This document shows positions 42,706-52,114 of a DNA stretch of 61,681 nucleotides, in pieces (position 1 is the stretch's first letter; each line of letters opens with the position of its first letter). The notes beneath the pieces are model-generated. The model was given only the letters and a program-made list of their open reading frames with translations. It ran no database searches and was not told the DNA's origin. This stretch comes from a virus: positions 1 through 61,681 of IMG/VR virus record IMGVR_UViG_3300027833_000050. One strand, written 5' to 3'. Position numbers and translations under genes: made by a program.

Positions 42706-45700
42706 TGACAATTTTCAGAGGTATTAATGTTGCAAAGGGCATGGTTGATGTTGATGACCCTAAGGTTGCTCTGGGCAACTTAGGCCTAAATAGAGATGAC
42801 TTTGACCTTATTGCAGGACTAACAGAAGCCGGAAATGATGTAGGAATATCTGACTTTCATTCACTATCTGGACTTGTTGTTCCTCAACAAACTACACTCC
42901 AATCGCTAACATCTTGTGCTGAACAGACCGAAAGAGTTCTAGACACTATGGCAGATATAAGAGTTCCACTCGACTTTAACGCTAATATTGATAATAACAA
43001 GTTAGTGGGTGGAGCGATTAAGTTCTCATATCTAGACTTTAATAGCACTATTAGTGATAGTGGTACATTTTGGAGTACAAAGAAAGCTGATATATCTACC
43101 TCAAGAATATCTTCTTGGTCTCCAGTGGGGCCACCTGGCAGCGAAGATGATTACATTCTTTATGGCGGTGAAGTTAAAGTTACAGGCGACTATCTATCAT
43201 ACACCGACTTAGAGACTACAGAAGCTCCTATAGCTAAAAAGTTTAGAGGAGAAGTCGCAACTCACACACTATCAGTAAAGGTTGCAGATTCTGGTGGTAC
43301 TGCTAATACACATCAACTTCTAGTCATGAAGGGCATACCTCTTACTTGGAGCGCATACTTTAGAGACGCCGATCTAGGTGCAAGTATCGTCTCTGGAGGA
43401 GTCACAGACTCTAGTGGAGCAGTAATACCTATAACATGGCAAATAACTAACCAAGATGACGGCCTATCATACAATTCTGGTGACGGATCGAGTACATATC
43501 CAGGAAACTTGGGCATAGGCACATCTACTGTTCCTGCTCTATATCCTTTTAGAGATACTGCATCTAAACCACGAACTCTTGAGTTTTTCTATGATCCGGG
43601 TAAGATAGAAAGATTAGATATAAAATACATAAATCTTTTAGATTGGACTAATGTCACTTTACCAGCACTTAAAATTTTAAATCTGGAGGGCAACGATTTC
43701 TCTGTTATTCCACAGTTCAGGTCTGATGCTCAAACATCAATGGCTGGATATTCGGGAGGTAAAGGACTTGCTACTTCTCTAGAAGAAATTGTACTTACAG
43801 GCAACAACCTTAGTCGTGCTCCTAACTACTTAACGGGAAGGAATGGGTTTACAGAAACAACAGCCGCAACTGCAGGAACAGCTTCAGCACAGCTTAATAG
43901 ACTTCCTGCTACTATGAAGAAAATCACGGTTAATGGCTGCTTTAAAGATAATACGACTGTTGATTTGAGAGATTATTTAGATTTAACACATTTTACATTT
44001 AAAGCTGAATATCAGAGAGAATTGAGAAGACAGATGTTTTCACATGGTCCTTCTCCATTAACATATGATGGTCTTGAAGCAACTACTGGACTAAAACTTA
44101 AAGCTGGTCTATTCAGTAGTGATGTGAATGCTCCAATAACTCTAAGCGATTCTCATGCGGCTGATAGCGATTATATAGCCAACACTTGGTTTAACACTAG
44201 CTATGCTATGGCGTCAGGCAGTGATAAAATTTATGTCAGAATTGACTTCAAAGTTGGCAGCGACTCTAAAATGGGTAGTATAACAAGTATTACCGACGGT
44301 GCTGTATATATTTTATATAAGAATGTAAATTCAGCTTCAACCCATAAATATGTTCTCAGAACTCAAAACGATTCCGGTCCTGTGACTGTTTCCAACACGC
44401 ACGTTGGGAATGCTGAGGGTGGATTCGTTATGACTAGGTGCGACTCGTCTGGAAACGATATAATATTTAATCCAACGAAAGGAATAGACACATACAATAT
44501 TCATGATCAGAACTACACTCAGCTTTCTCCGGGAACATATAGAAGTCCTAATCTGACATATCTTGATATTAGGTCAAATAATGCATTATTCACAAATTCC
44601 GAGTTTCCTTATTACGACTCAACAAGCAATGCCACTAAGATTGCTAGTTCTGCTGATATGGCTATACCCACGCCCGTAAGCGATAATCTAGTTAGATTTT
44701 ACACAGAGTATGGAACGCACAATATAATCAATTTTTCTGATAAGCCTAACTTAAAAACAATTAGAGCGGCACATATGAATATGTCCACTAAGTGGCAAAC
44801 TGCCGAGAAAACACTTGATGGCAAGTTTGACAATTTGCCCGAATTAGAATATCTCAGTTTATACAACACGAAAAGAAGTGCAGGCAACTATAAGACTAAT
44901 GGGATGTTTCAAAATAAGCCCAAGATGACTTGGGCAGATATCAGGTGGGGCTGGGGACACTATGGATCTTTGAGAGACGACACATTCTCGGGCTCCGATT
45001 CTTTAGATCATTGGCTCGAAGCTGGAACTAAAGGTCGATTCACTAACGATAAGTTTGGAACGAGTGGCAGTGCGGGGCACACAGGACAAGTATTTGCTAA
45101 CTCCACTAAATTGAAGAGAATTTATATCTATGGCGACTGGACTGGATCAGGCGCATTTATATCCGAAGCGGGCAGTGCAAACGACTTAAACCTTGCTAAT
45201 TGCACTATATTAAATAGAATCTATGCGCCAAGTAATGACCTACGAGGCGCATTGCCTAATTTTAGTGCGAACACAAAACTTCAACATTTATATGTTCACA
45301 ATTGTAGTATCACAAAGAATATGGAATGGGGTCAACCAGGACAAACATATACTATCTTAACTAAGAGAACTGACGGCAATAACGGAGCGACAACTAACCA
45401 ATGGACACAAGCTGGTTGGGTATCGGAGGGAACTGATCCAGTAACAGGTGCGGCTCACACTACGACTCCTACAGTAGGAGACTCTTTTGTATATGCGGCA
45501 CCTATAGATGTGACAACCACTCAACTTGAAGCTGGTAAAAGATATAAGATTCGTGATGTAGGAACCACATCAAATGCTAATTGGGGCGCTTTAGGTGCAT
45601 CTACTAGTCCGTATCAAGGAAGAAACTTTACAGCAACTGGCAACGCAACTGTCGCTGGTAATGGTAAAGTTCTCGTAAGAACTTTTGACAGGATTAAAGG

Positions 45701-46205
45701 TAGAGGACTTACCGGTAATTTTCCAGAATTCAACCAATCGGGTTTATCGGGAATATGGGCATATAATAATAGCTTTTCAGGACAAATGCCCAAACAAGAT
45801 TTGACAAAAATATATCTTATATATCTGCAACGCAACGAGTTTACGGGCTCCATTCCAGACCTGAGTTCGTGTCCCAATTTACATAAATTTAAGATGCATG
45901 ATAATAAACTGTCAACATACACAGCTGGGTTCCTTAAAGATAATCTCAGAATGACAAAATTTGACTTCAGTAATAATAGACTTCGAGCCAGTATTGCTAC
46001 TGATTTGATATATGATCTTTATGAGAACTATTTAGCTAGACCTAGGGGTGGAGTAACACTAGACTTTTTGGGACAAAGTGATCCTGATGGTCAAAACACT
46101 CTATCGCAATCGGCCGTCGAGACCGATGGTACGACTGGTCCAGAATCTTCTGCAAATAAACTGTCTGCCCTTAGAAATAATGGCTGGACAATACTCTTAG
46201 ACTAA
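42705..46205 (+). CDS. Leucine-rich-repeat fibre protein
   Basis: The 1166-residue protein starts with a fibre base (VDDPKVALGNLGLNRDDFDL, 16-35). LRR-type units follow: LPALKILNLEGNDFSVIPQF (about 319-338), SLEEIVLTGNNLSRAPNYL, NLTYLDIRSNNA, LPELEYLSLYNTK, STKLKRIYIYGDWTGSG, TKLQHLYVHNCSI, and a last run of LTGNFPEF, SGLSGIWAYNNSFSGQMPK, IYLIYLQRNEFTGSIPDL and LRMTKFDFSNNRLR (about 1001-1105). The xxLxLxxNxFxGxIPxL type is like plant/bacterial LRRs. One recurrent module (GKRYKIRDVGTTSNANWGAL) is inserted at about 938-992, inside the repeat array. Probably a receptor-binding or adhesion fibre. Confidence 0.78.
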   Translation: MTIFRGINVAKGMVDVDDPKVALGNLGLNRDDFDLIAGLTEAGNDVGISDFHSLSGLVVPQQTTLQSLTSCAEQTERVLDTMADIRVPLDFNANIDNNKLVGGAIKFSYLDFNSTISDSGTFWSTKKADISTSRISSWSPVGPPGSEDDYILYGGEVKVTGDYLSYTDLETTEAPIAKKFRGEVATHTLSVKVADSGGTANTHQLLVMKGIPLTWSAYFRDADLGASIVSGGVTDSSGAVIPITWQITNQDDGLSYNSGDGSSTYPGNLGIGTSTVPALYPFRDTASKPRTLEFFYDPGKIERLDIKYINLLDWTNVTLPALKILNLEGNDFSVIPQFRSDAQTSMAGYSGGKGLATSLEEIVLTGNNLSRAPNYLTGRNGFTETTAATAGTASAQLNRLPATMKKITVNGCFKDNTTVDLRDYLDLTHFTFKAEYQRELRRQMFSHGPSPLTYDGLEATTGLKLKAGLFSSDVNAPITLSDSHAADSDYIANTWFNTSYAMASGSDKIYVRIDFKVGSDSKMGSITSITDGAVYILYKNVNSASTHKYVLRTQNDSGPVTVSNTHVGNAEGGFVMTRCDSSGNDIIFNPTKGIDTYNIHDQNYTQLSPGTYRSPNLTYLDIRSNNALFTNSEFPYYDSTSNATKIASSADMAIPTPVSDNLVRFYTEYGTHNIINFSDKPNLKTIRAAHMNMSTKWQTAEKTLDGKFDNLPELEYLSLYNTKRSAGNYKTNGMFQNKPKMTWADIRWGWGHYGSLRDDTFSGSDSLDHWLEAGTKGRFTNDKFGTSGSAGHTGQVFANSTKLKRIYIYGDWTGSGAFISEAGSANDLNLANCTILNRIYAPSNDLRGALPNFSANTKLQHLYVHNCSITKNMEWGQPGQTYTILTKRTDGNNGATTNQWTQAGWVSEGTDPVTGAAHTTTPTVGDSFVYAAPIDVTTTQLEAGKRYKIRDVGTTSNANWGALGASTSPYQGRNFTATGNATVAGNGKVLVRTFDRIKGRGLTGNFPEFNQSGLSGIWAYNNSFSGQMPKQDLTKIYLIYLQRNEFTGSIPDLSSCPNLHKFKMHDNKLSTYTAGFLKDNLRMTKFDFSNNRLRASIATDLIYDLYENYLARPRGGVTLDFLGQSDPDGQNTLSQSAVETDGTTGPESSANKLSALRNNGWTILLD

Positions 46206-46215
46206 GGAATAAGAT

Positions 46216-47676
46216 ATGGCACAAGGGTTTGTTAGAAACTTGAATCTAGTAGAGAGTAATACTCAGTCTTCAGACAGAAATATTCTCGATAATCTTGGTG
46301 GACAAAGCATAACATCAGATATACTTTTGTTTGACGGAAACACAAAGTATAAAAGTAGATTGCAAAACAACAGCACTGCTACGGTAGTGGAAATTACCGC
46401 ATTCGGCAGCTTTGTTGTAGGTAAGCAATATAAGATCGAAGACCTTGGCACAGATAGAGCTTCTGGCTGGGATGCTATTGGGGCAGACAATTCGCCTGCA
46501 GTGGGCGAAATATTTACAGTAAACTCAACAGATCAATCTGCACAATCTGGCACAGGTGGAACAGCTAAAGAAGTTCAAGCTAGAGTAGACTTTAACAATG
46601 TCAATGATTTGACTGACGGATATACTATAGTTGTTATTGGAGAGAATAAGGTAGCATACTCGAATAATACTGAAATATCTATTAATAACGGAACAACTTA
46701 TCCTTATAAAGTTTTCAACTCGAACACAGAAGATAGATTTCAACTAGTTCCGGTTGCGACAGTTGATCCAGATAGTAGTGATGTAATAAATCTTTCTGGA
46801 GTTGCAACAATAGCTGATGTTGCATTAGTCAGAAGCGATACAATTACTGTTCAGAATTTTGAAAACCTTAGTCCAGCTACTGTATTGCTGACCAATGATG
46901 AAGTCAATGAGACTGGTGCTGGCGGTGATCCAGAGTCTATAGTTGACGATGCATCAGATGGAGGAGCAGGTGGAGGATACGACACATTCTCACAAACTTC
47001 ATATATTGGTAACATAGTAGCCAAAGTTAAATTTAAAAAGAGTCGTATTCCTCTGACATATCAAGATAGCTCCTTTAATGAAAAGGTTCGAGTGGGCGGA
47101 GAAGTTAGGGTAACAAACAGTAGTAATATTGAAATAGGCTATTCGAGACTTATTACAACACCACTAATTGTAGGAGTAAGCTACAAAATAATAGATGTAG
47201 GATCAACAACTACTACTGACTGGGTACATTTGGGATCTGATGCATCTCCGGCAAATGGTGAAGTGTTTATCGCAACAGGAGCAACTGTTCGAAGTGCTAC
47301 TGATGGTGGTGGAGCTTTATCTGGTATAGGAAATGGTCAAGTAAAAGCATCAGCTCCTCCAGGACTATTCATACTTAATACAGCTACTAACACAGAGGTT
47401 AGAGCATTCTCTGGTACAGATAATCCTTGGGATAAAGATGAAAGCACTCCATCTTTCATATCAGGAAACGCAATAAAAACAACAGCGAACAAATCTCAAG
47501 TAAGTGATCTAGTGTTTGATCCAGTTAGCAACAATACTCCTATACTAGTTAAGACTAATCTTGCACAAAGTAGTGCTTTAGATGCTGTGACAAATTCCTC
47601 GCCAGGTAACACATTTACACACAAATCTCCAATACTTGTTAACGGAGAGCAATTTTTCTTATTGCTTACAACCTAG
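46216..47676 (+). CDS. Structural protein with two copies of the recurrent module
   Basis: The 486-residue protein carries the module twice: GKQYKIEDLGTDRASGWDAI (about 74-93) and GVSYKIIDVGSTTTTDWVHL (about 317-336), each followed by GA/GS..SP..GE.F and a Gly-rich end. Between them FNNVNDLTDGYTIVV and KSRIPLTYQDSSFNEKVRVG look like beta-sandwich strands. It ends with PILVNGEQFFLLLTT. It is the last rightward gene before the inverted fibre gene, with which its stop codon overlaps by 3 nt in a convergent CTAG. Role: fibre or decoration protein by context only. Confidence 0.6.
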   Translation: MAQGFVRNLNLVESNTQSSDRNILDNLGGQSITSDILLFDGNTKYKSRLQNNSTATVVEITAFGSFVVGKQYKIEDLGTDRASGWDAIGADNSPAVGEIFTVNSTDQSAQSGTGGTAKEVQARVDFNNVNDLTDGYTIVVIGENKVAYSNNTEISINNGTTYPYKVFNSNTEDRFQLVPVATVDPDSSDVINLSGVATIADVALVRSDTITVQNFENLSPATVLLTNDEVNETGAGGDPESIVDDASDGGAGGGYDTFSQTSYIGNIVAKVKFKKSRIPLTYQDSSFNEKVRVGGEVRVTNSSNIEIGYSRLITTPLIVGVSYKIIDVGSTTTTDWVHLGSDASPANGEVFIATGATVRSATDGGGALSGIGNGQVKASAPPGLFILNTATNTEVRAFSGTDNPWDKDESTPSFISGNAIKTTANKSQVSDLVFDPVSNNTPILVKTNLAQSSALDAVTNSSPGNTFTHKSPILVNGEQFFLLLTT

Positions 47677-50462
47677 ATAGTAGTAAGAGTATTGTCATTG
47701 ATTAAGACTTTGTAAGTAGTTGTTGCTCCACCCGGCACGGTATGCTTCAAGTCTAGGTACTTATTTGGAGTATTATTAGCATTGTTAGAACCAAATTCAA
47801 ATACAGAAAGGCTTTTCAGATTAGCTGGTGGCACACTAACCGATAAAGTTTTATAGACTAGTTTTTCTGTCATAAGATTTTTATGAGTTGATGGAGTAGC
47901 TAGTCCCAAATCAGTACTTTCAAATGGGGGAGCAGTATTTAGAGGTATTACACAGTATTCTCTATTTTTGTTTCTTCCAGGTGCACCATAGCCGTCAGGC
48001 ACAAGAACAATTGTTGCACCTGCAGGTATTGTCGATTGTATCTGTCTACTTATTTCTATAAAACTACCAGTAGCATCTGTACCAGAGGTAGTGACAAGAG
48101 AAGCGTTAGTGCCGTTAGCGATATCTGTTGCTTCGTCTATAATTGGCGTGCCACTTGTGCTTCCTTTGTAATATACTACATCATTAACCATCGCACTACC
48201 TCTAGATATATCTGTCACATATATTTTTTGAGGACTGGCAGCCGGAGAGTTTACAGAAACTTCAAGACCGTATACCCCTTGACACTCTGCTTGACCTGAA
48301 AGGTCGTTAAGACCCTTGCTCGCATACACTAACGACAATCCTAAAGCTGGAAGTATTGTGCCACTGTCAGCATCTGCACTATTATTGGGATGGGCTACAG
48401 CTATGATCTCAGTTGCACCGCCACTTATTACTGAGGAATTGATTTTTAATGGATGGTCATGACTGGCAGATGTTCCTGCTTCACTTCCTCCAGTAAAAGT
48501 TATATTGTGTATTAAATCATCTCTAGAAATAAGGGACAAATCTTTATTCATAGAGTCTGTGCCGGTATCTAGTTTTCTAAAATCTGTAACTAATGGTAGA
48601 CTTCTAGCATCTCTCTTATATATTCCAACTAATCCTTTATTTTTAACTATGAGTATATCATGTGCGGCACCTTCTGCAAGCCCGGTCACTGTCCTATAGC
48701 TTGACGAGACATACACTTTATCAGCACTTACAAATTCTTCTATTTGAAAGGCATATGCTTTCGAACCAGCATTGGCCCAGTCCGTATTGAAGGCAGGAAC
48801 AGTTATAACCCAGTCTCCCACTGATGTCCCACTAAACACATTGTCAGCAAGATCATTTGAAACTAGTGTGCCGGTTTGTTCTAGTCTTACATTTTTTTGA
48901 GCAACTGTGTTATTACTATCGTTATATCCATAAGTTATCCCAGCCGTCTCTTGCTTAGGAACATACTCCAGACTAACTGTATCTGCTACAGTCAACTTTG
49001 CAGTAGAAGTCTGCTTTAGTGTGTAAAATCTATTTGCATCAAAAAACGGAAAAGTATATTTTCCAAAAGAGTCAGTTACTCCACTAGTCTTATAGAAGTA
49101 AAAGAAATTGAGTTTTGCATTTGATTCTACATCTTCTTCGAAGTGTTTAACCCTATACTTTTGATTTTGAGTCAATGTGGGCCAGTAAGCAGTATATCTA
49201 ACTCGCCTTCTACTCCCTCTCGCTGCCTCAGTGATGTAAATGTATCCCGAATCTAGTTCATCGTTTATAGAGTCAAATTCGAATGTCTGGATCGATCCAC
49301 TACTTTCAGTACTGCCGACATCAATGTCTAGTGTAGCATAATATTTGAATGAACTAGATCCTAAATCATAAGACCTGCCTATGTTCTCAACCGTAGCAAC
49401 ATTACCATTTAGGGTGATCGTCATTCCAATAGCGACTCTTTTATAGTCCTCTTCTTGTAATTCTATCCTAGTAACATCTGAAACAGGTTCCCACACTATA
49501 TTGTAGAAAGTTTTTGTGCTTTCGCTAGTGATGGCTTTAAGCATAGTCCAGTTATTATCACTTCCATCAACAACTGTATCTTCTTCTATTATGTAGAAGC
49601 CTGTGTTAAACCAGATCTGAGCATATCTTCCAGTTAAGTATCCTTCCCACTGAATTCCTCCATAACTATCAGTGAATGTTGGATGAATTCTTCCGTTTAG
49701 CTTGAACTGTCCGTTTGACCAAAAATCAGCTGGTCCTACAGTAGAGGTTAGAGATGCATCTACTTTAGTGGTGAATACTTCACCTGCTTTAAGAGCGTTT
49801 GCGTTTGCTGTACCCGATGCACCGTTAGGCAATGTGACATTTCTAACATCCATATTGTTGTATGGAGTCATATTACCAGGTAATGGATCTATGGCCACAA
49901 ATATATCGCCTACAGCAGGTGCTGACCCTTTATTTGTAACTGAAATAGCATCCATTTGCGTCTCATTGACAAGATTGCCTTCTAGTCTATATCTATTCCC
50001 AGAAGTAATTAGATGTGCTTTCAACTCTGTGTTTAGATTATCAGTAGTATTTGCATTTAATCTATCTGATGGAATAAATGTCGCATTAGGACCAGTACCG
50101 CCTTGCGTCCAAGGTGGATCACCAAGAACCGCTTTATAGTTGTCGATATAGTCCTGAATAGTTATACGAGGCTCAACATTAATCAAAGTATTACTTGTTG
50201 ATGTTGATTGTATCGTGCTTCCTGCTAGACCGATAAGCTGAGTGGATTGTCCAGCTTCATTCACAATATTAGATAAGTTAGTCTCTGCAATACCTACTAA
50301 CGGAAGAATATCAGAGGATGTAAAGCTAAGAGGAACTCCTTCAGGATCTAACTCAGTAGATAGATCATCCAGTATATTATCTAGTGCTTCTGTAGGATTT
50401 GTAAGATCAGATAAGTTTCTATCTGCTCTTAAACCGAATGTTAAATACTTTGTTCTTGACAT
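47673..50462 (-). CDS. Inverted fibre/structural protein
   Basis: The 929-residue protein starts MSRTKYLTFGLRADRNLSDL, TNPTEALDNILDDLS, a fibre base resembling that of the LRR protein, then VEPRITIQDYIDNYKAVLGD (96-115) with PPW. I recognise this opening from structural proteins of marine T4-like phages. About 148-200 may hold a degenerate copy of the recurrent module (GNRYRL...GDIFVA). The middle is beta-rich; the C-terminus has VFEFGSNNANNTPNKYLDLK. It is the only minus-strand gene right of 8831, starts next to a palindromic late promoter and ends head-on against the preceding gene. Confidence 0.7.
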   Translation of the reverse strand: MSRTKYLTFGLRADRNLSDLTNPTEALDNILDDLSTELDPEGVPLSFTSSDILPLVGIAETNLSNIVNEAGQSTQLIGLAGSTIQSTSTSNTLINVEPRITIQDYIDNYKAVLGDPPWTQGGTGPNATFIPSDRLNANTTDNLNTELKAHLITSGNRYRLEGNLVNETQMDAISVTNKGSAPAVGDIFVAIDPLPGNMTPYNNMDVRNVTLPNGASGTANANALKAGEVFTTKVDASLTSTVGPADFWSNGQFKLNGRIHPTFTDSYGGIQWEGYLTGRYAQIWFNTGFYIIEEDTVVDGSDNNWTMLKAITSESTKTFYNIVWEPVSDVTRIELQEEDYKRVAIGMTITLNGNVATVENIGRSYDLGSSSFKYYATLDIDVGSTESSGSIQTFEFDSINDELDSGYIYITEAARGSRRRVRYTAYWPTLTQNQKYRVKHFEEDVESNAKLNFFYFYKTSGVTDSFGKYTFPFFDANRFYTLKQTSTAKLTVADTVSLEYVPKQETAGITYGYNDSNNTVAQKNVRLEQTGTLVSNDLADNVFSGTSVGDWVITVPAFNTDWANAGSKAYAFQIEEFVSADKVYVSSSYRTVTGLAEGAAHDILIVKNKGLVGIYKRDARSLPLVTDFRKLDTGTDSMNKDLSLISRDDLIHNITFTGGSEAGTSASHDHPLKINSSVISGGATEIIAVAHPNNSADADSGTILPALGLSLVYASKGLNDLSGQAECQGVYGLEVSVNSPAASPQKIYVTDISRGSAMVNDVVYYKGSTSGTPIIDEATDIANGTNASLVTTSGTDATGSFIEISRQIQSTIPAGATIVLVPDGYGAPGRNKNREYCVIPLNTAPPFESTDLGLATPSTHKNLMTEKLVYKTLSVSVPPANLKSLSVFEFGSNNANNTPNKYLDLKHTVPGGATTTYKVLINDNTLTTI

Positions 50463-50495
50463 AGTTCTTCCAATTAGTTCTTATAGGGTTATTCT

Positions 50496-50511
50496 GTTAT
50501 TTATAAATAAC
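50496..50511. promoter_or_regulatory. Palindromic bidirectional late promoter
   Basis: GTTATTTATAAATAAC is a perfect 16-bp palindrome that holds TATAAATA on both strands (50502-50509 plus; 50498-50505 minus). It is 26 nt before the rightward gene at 50536 and 35 nt before the leftward gene at 50462. Two late initiation complexes could not occupy it at once, so the two genes may compete. Confidence 0.68.
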
Positions 50512-50535
50512 TGTAGTATCTATTGGAGAAAAAAG

Positions 50536-50946
50536 ATGGCAATTAAAGCAAACTTAACAGTCGATCAAGGTGCAGACTTTACCGCTACTATTGATCTAAA
50601 AGCGGCAGATGGGCAGGCATATAACCTTACGAATCATCTCGTTCACGCACAGATGAGAAAGAATCCTAGTCAATCAACTGCAAGTGCAGACTTTAAATGC
50701 ACACATAACGATAACTTGGGACAAATTGTTCTAACTTTGAGTAGTGGAGCTAAAGTTGCAACAGCAGAATCCGGCACTAGAGGTCAAGCTGGCTTTACTC
50801 AAGCACAACCAGCACAAGTAGGAACAGCAAATATAGAAGCAGGCAGATATCTATATGATGTAGAAATAGCTGATAATAGCACTCCTAATGTTATTACTCG
50901 TGTTGTACAAGGAACAGTAACTGTTACAGCAGGGATAACGAAGTAA
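50536..50946 (+). CDS. Small beta-sandwich virion protein
   Basis: I place the start at 50536 (ATGGCAATTAAAGC, SD GGAGAAAAAAG at 50525-50535), not at the longer upstream in-frame ATG, because the upstream part crosses the divergent gene and the palindromic promoter. The 136-residue product begins MAIKANLTVDQGADFTATID, has YNLTNHLVHAQMRKNPSQST (35-54) and ends AGRYLYDVEIAD...VQGTVTVTAGITK. This 'VDQGADF...GRYLYDVE' pattern is common in small structural proteins of marine phages, with an Ig-like fold expected. Role unknown. Its stop overlaps the next start (TAATG). Confidence 0.8.
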   Translation: MAIKANLTVDQGADFTATIDLKAADGQAYNLTNHLVHAQMRKNPSQSTASADFKCTHNDNLGQIVLTLSSGAKVATAESGTRGQAGFTQAQPAQVGTANIEAGRYLYDVEIADNSTPNVITRVVQGTVTVTAGITK

Positions 50947-52064
50947 TGAGTGATGAAGAGATTAGCGGATCAGTATCTACTAGTCAAAATCTTGTGGCAC
51001 AGGTTAGTCAAGCACAGTCATTAGATGCAAAATTGGATGTAGACGGAAACTTAGTAGTAGAAAGCTTTCGAATAGACCCCACTAATCTGACATTAGATTC
51101 GCTATCAAATACGGATATAACGAATCCAGAAAATGGTGCATATTTGTACTATGACGGGTCTGCTCAAAAGTGGAAAGATGGTGGAAGTCTTACAACTTTG
51201 ATTAATAGCGTAAAGACCGAGTCATATCCATTTGTGAAAAGATTTAGTATACGAAGAAATGATTATTTTACTGGAGTCACTTCTTCGGGTCAGGCCCAGT
51301 CGTTTAGTGAAGTTTCAGGTACTGTTAATCGTCACTTTGGTGGCGCAACTAGTGGCTCTGACCCTTTAGGTATACCTGCACCATATGCCGGAACAACAAA
51401 AAGACAAAGAATTAATATCAATTTCGATTACCACATAACGGCTAGCGGGATTGCCTCTGATGCAGAGTTTGATATAGAGCATATAGTAAGAGTTAAATCC
51501 AAAGGTGTTGATGCAATTTCTTTGGGCACTGTTAAGTTTCCGACTACAACCGTGGATTTGGCAGAACTAGGGGTGGGCAGTGGCGGTGGAAGAAAACTGC
51601 GAATACAAGGTAATGTTACTGACAAGCTTACTGTTTTTGGTAAAATAGCGGCTACATCAGGCGGGTTTGATGATCTAGACATAGAAACATTTTTCTATAA
51701 CTCTTATATGGATGAAACTGAGATTAAATATAACATAGGCTTTTCTGATTCAAGTAATTTTGATTTTAGTGCGGGAGACACAGTGTATTTTAGTGCTGAA
51801 AGATTTACGCCTTCTGGTGATTATTACGAAGTAGTACATGAGTCTAAATCTTACACGGTTGATCTGTATGCTGGTGGTGCAAACCTAGGCCCCTTTGCAG
51901 TTAACGGTAATAGCAATTTTTCAGAAAATTTCGATATAATATTACCAGAAACAACTACAAAAACTGAGATAACTGTGGATTCTAGACCTCACAATGAAGA
52001 TATAGGGCAAGGCCATACATTAAAACTACGAAAAATTTACGGGTCAGTAGAGAACTTAGCTTAA
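50946..52064 (+). CDS. Structural protein of unknown function
   Basis: The 372-residue protein has an N-terminal segment with YLYYDGSAQKWKDGGSLTTL (about 68-87), common in trimeric fibres as a peptide that ends a fibre shaft, and then a beta-rich C-terminal part (FVKRFSIRRNDYFTG at about 96-110, NFDFSAGDTVYFSAERF near 275-291). It is translated in coupling with the preceding small virion protein (TAATG). A late promoter for the neck genes follows. Likely a virion fibre or decoration protein, inferred from position and composition. Confidence 0.6.
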   Translation: MSDEEISGSVSTSQNLVAQVSQAQSLDAKLDVDGNLVVESFRIDPTNLTLDSLSNTDITNPENGAYLYYDGSAQKWKDGGSLTTLINSVKTESYPFVKRFSIRRNDYFTGVTSSGQAQSFSEVSGTVNRHFGGATSGSDPLGIPAPYAGTTKRQRININFDYHITASGIASDAEFDIEHIVRVKSKGVDAISLGTVKFPTTTVDLAELGVGSGGGRKLRIQGNVTDKLTVFGKIAATSGGFDDLDIETFFYNSYMDETEIKYNIGFSDSSNFDFSAGDTVYFSAERFTPSGDYYEVVHESKSYTVDLYAGGANLGPFAVNGNSNFSENFDIILPETTTKTEITVDSRPHNEDIGQGHTLKLRKIYGSVENLA

Positions 52065-52074
52065 CTTTATAGTG

Positions 52075-52082
52075 TATAAATA
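52075..52082 (+). promoter_or_regulatory. Late promoter for the neck and packaging genes
   Basis: TATAAATA 32 nt before the gp13 start, in a 50-nt gap after a structural gene; SD AGGG follows at 52105-52108. Confidence 0.62.
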
Positions 52083-52114
52083 CTATAATTACTAATATAA
52101 TTTAGGGTACAAAC

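Noticed and set aside
49702-50139. 145-codon plus-strand ORF inside the inverted fibre gene
   Set aside because: Antisense shadow; the minus-strand frame has recognised structural-protein patterns.
50242-50535. N-terminal extension of the small beta-sandwich gene
   Set aside because: The extension runs antisense through the divergent fibre gene and across the palindromic promoter; ATG 50536 has a proper Shine-Dalgarno and gives the family-like start.
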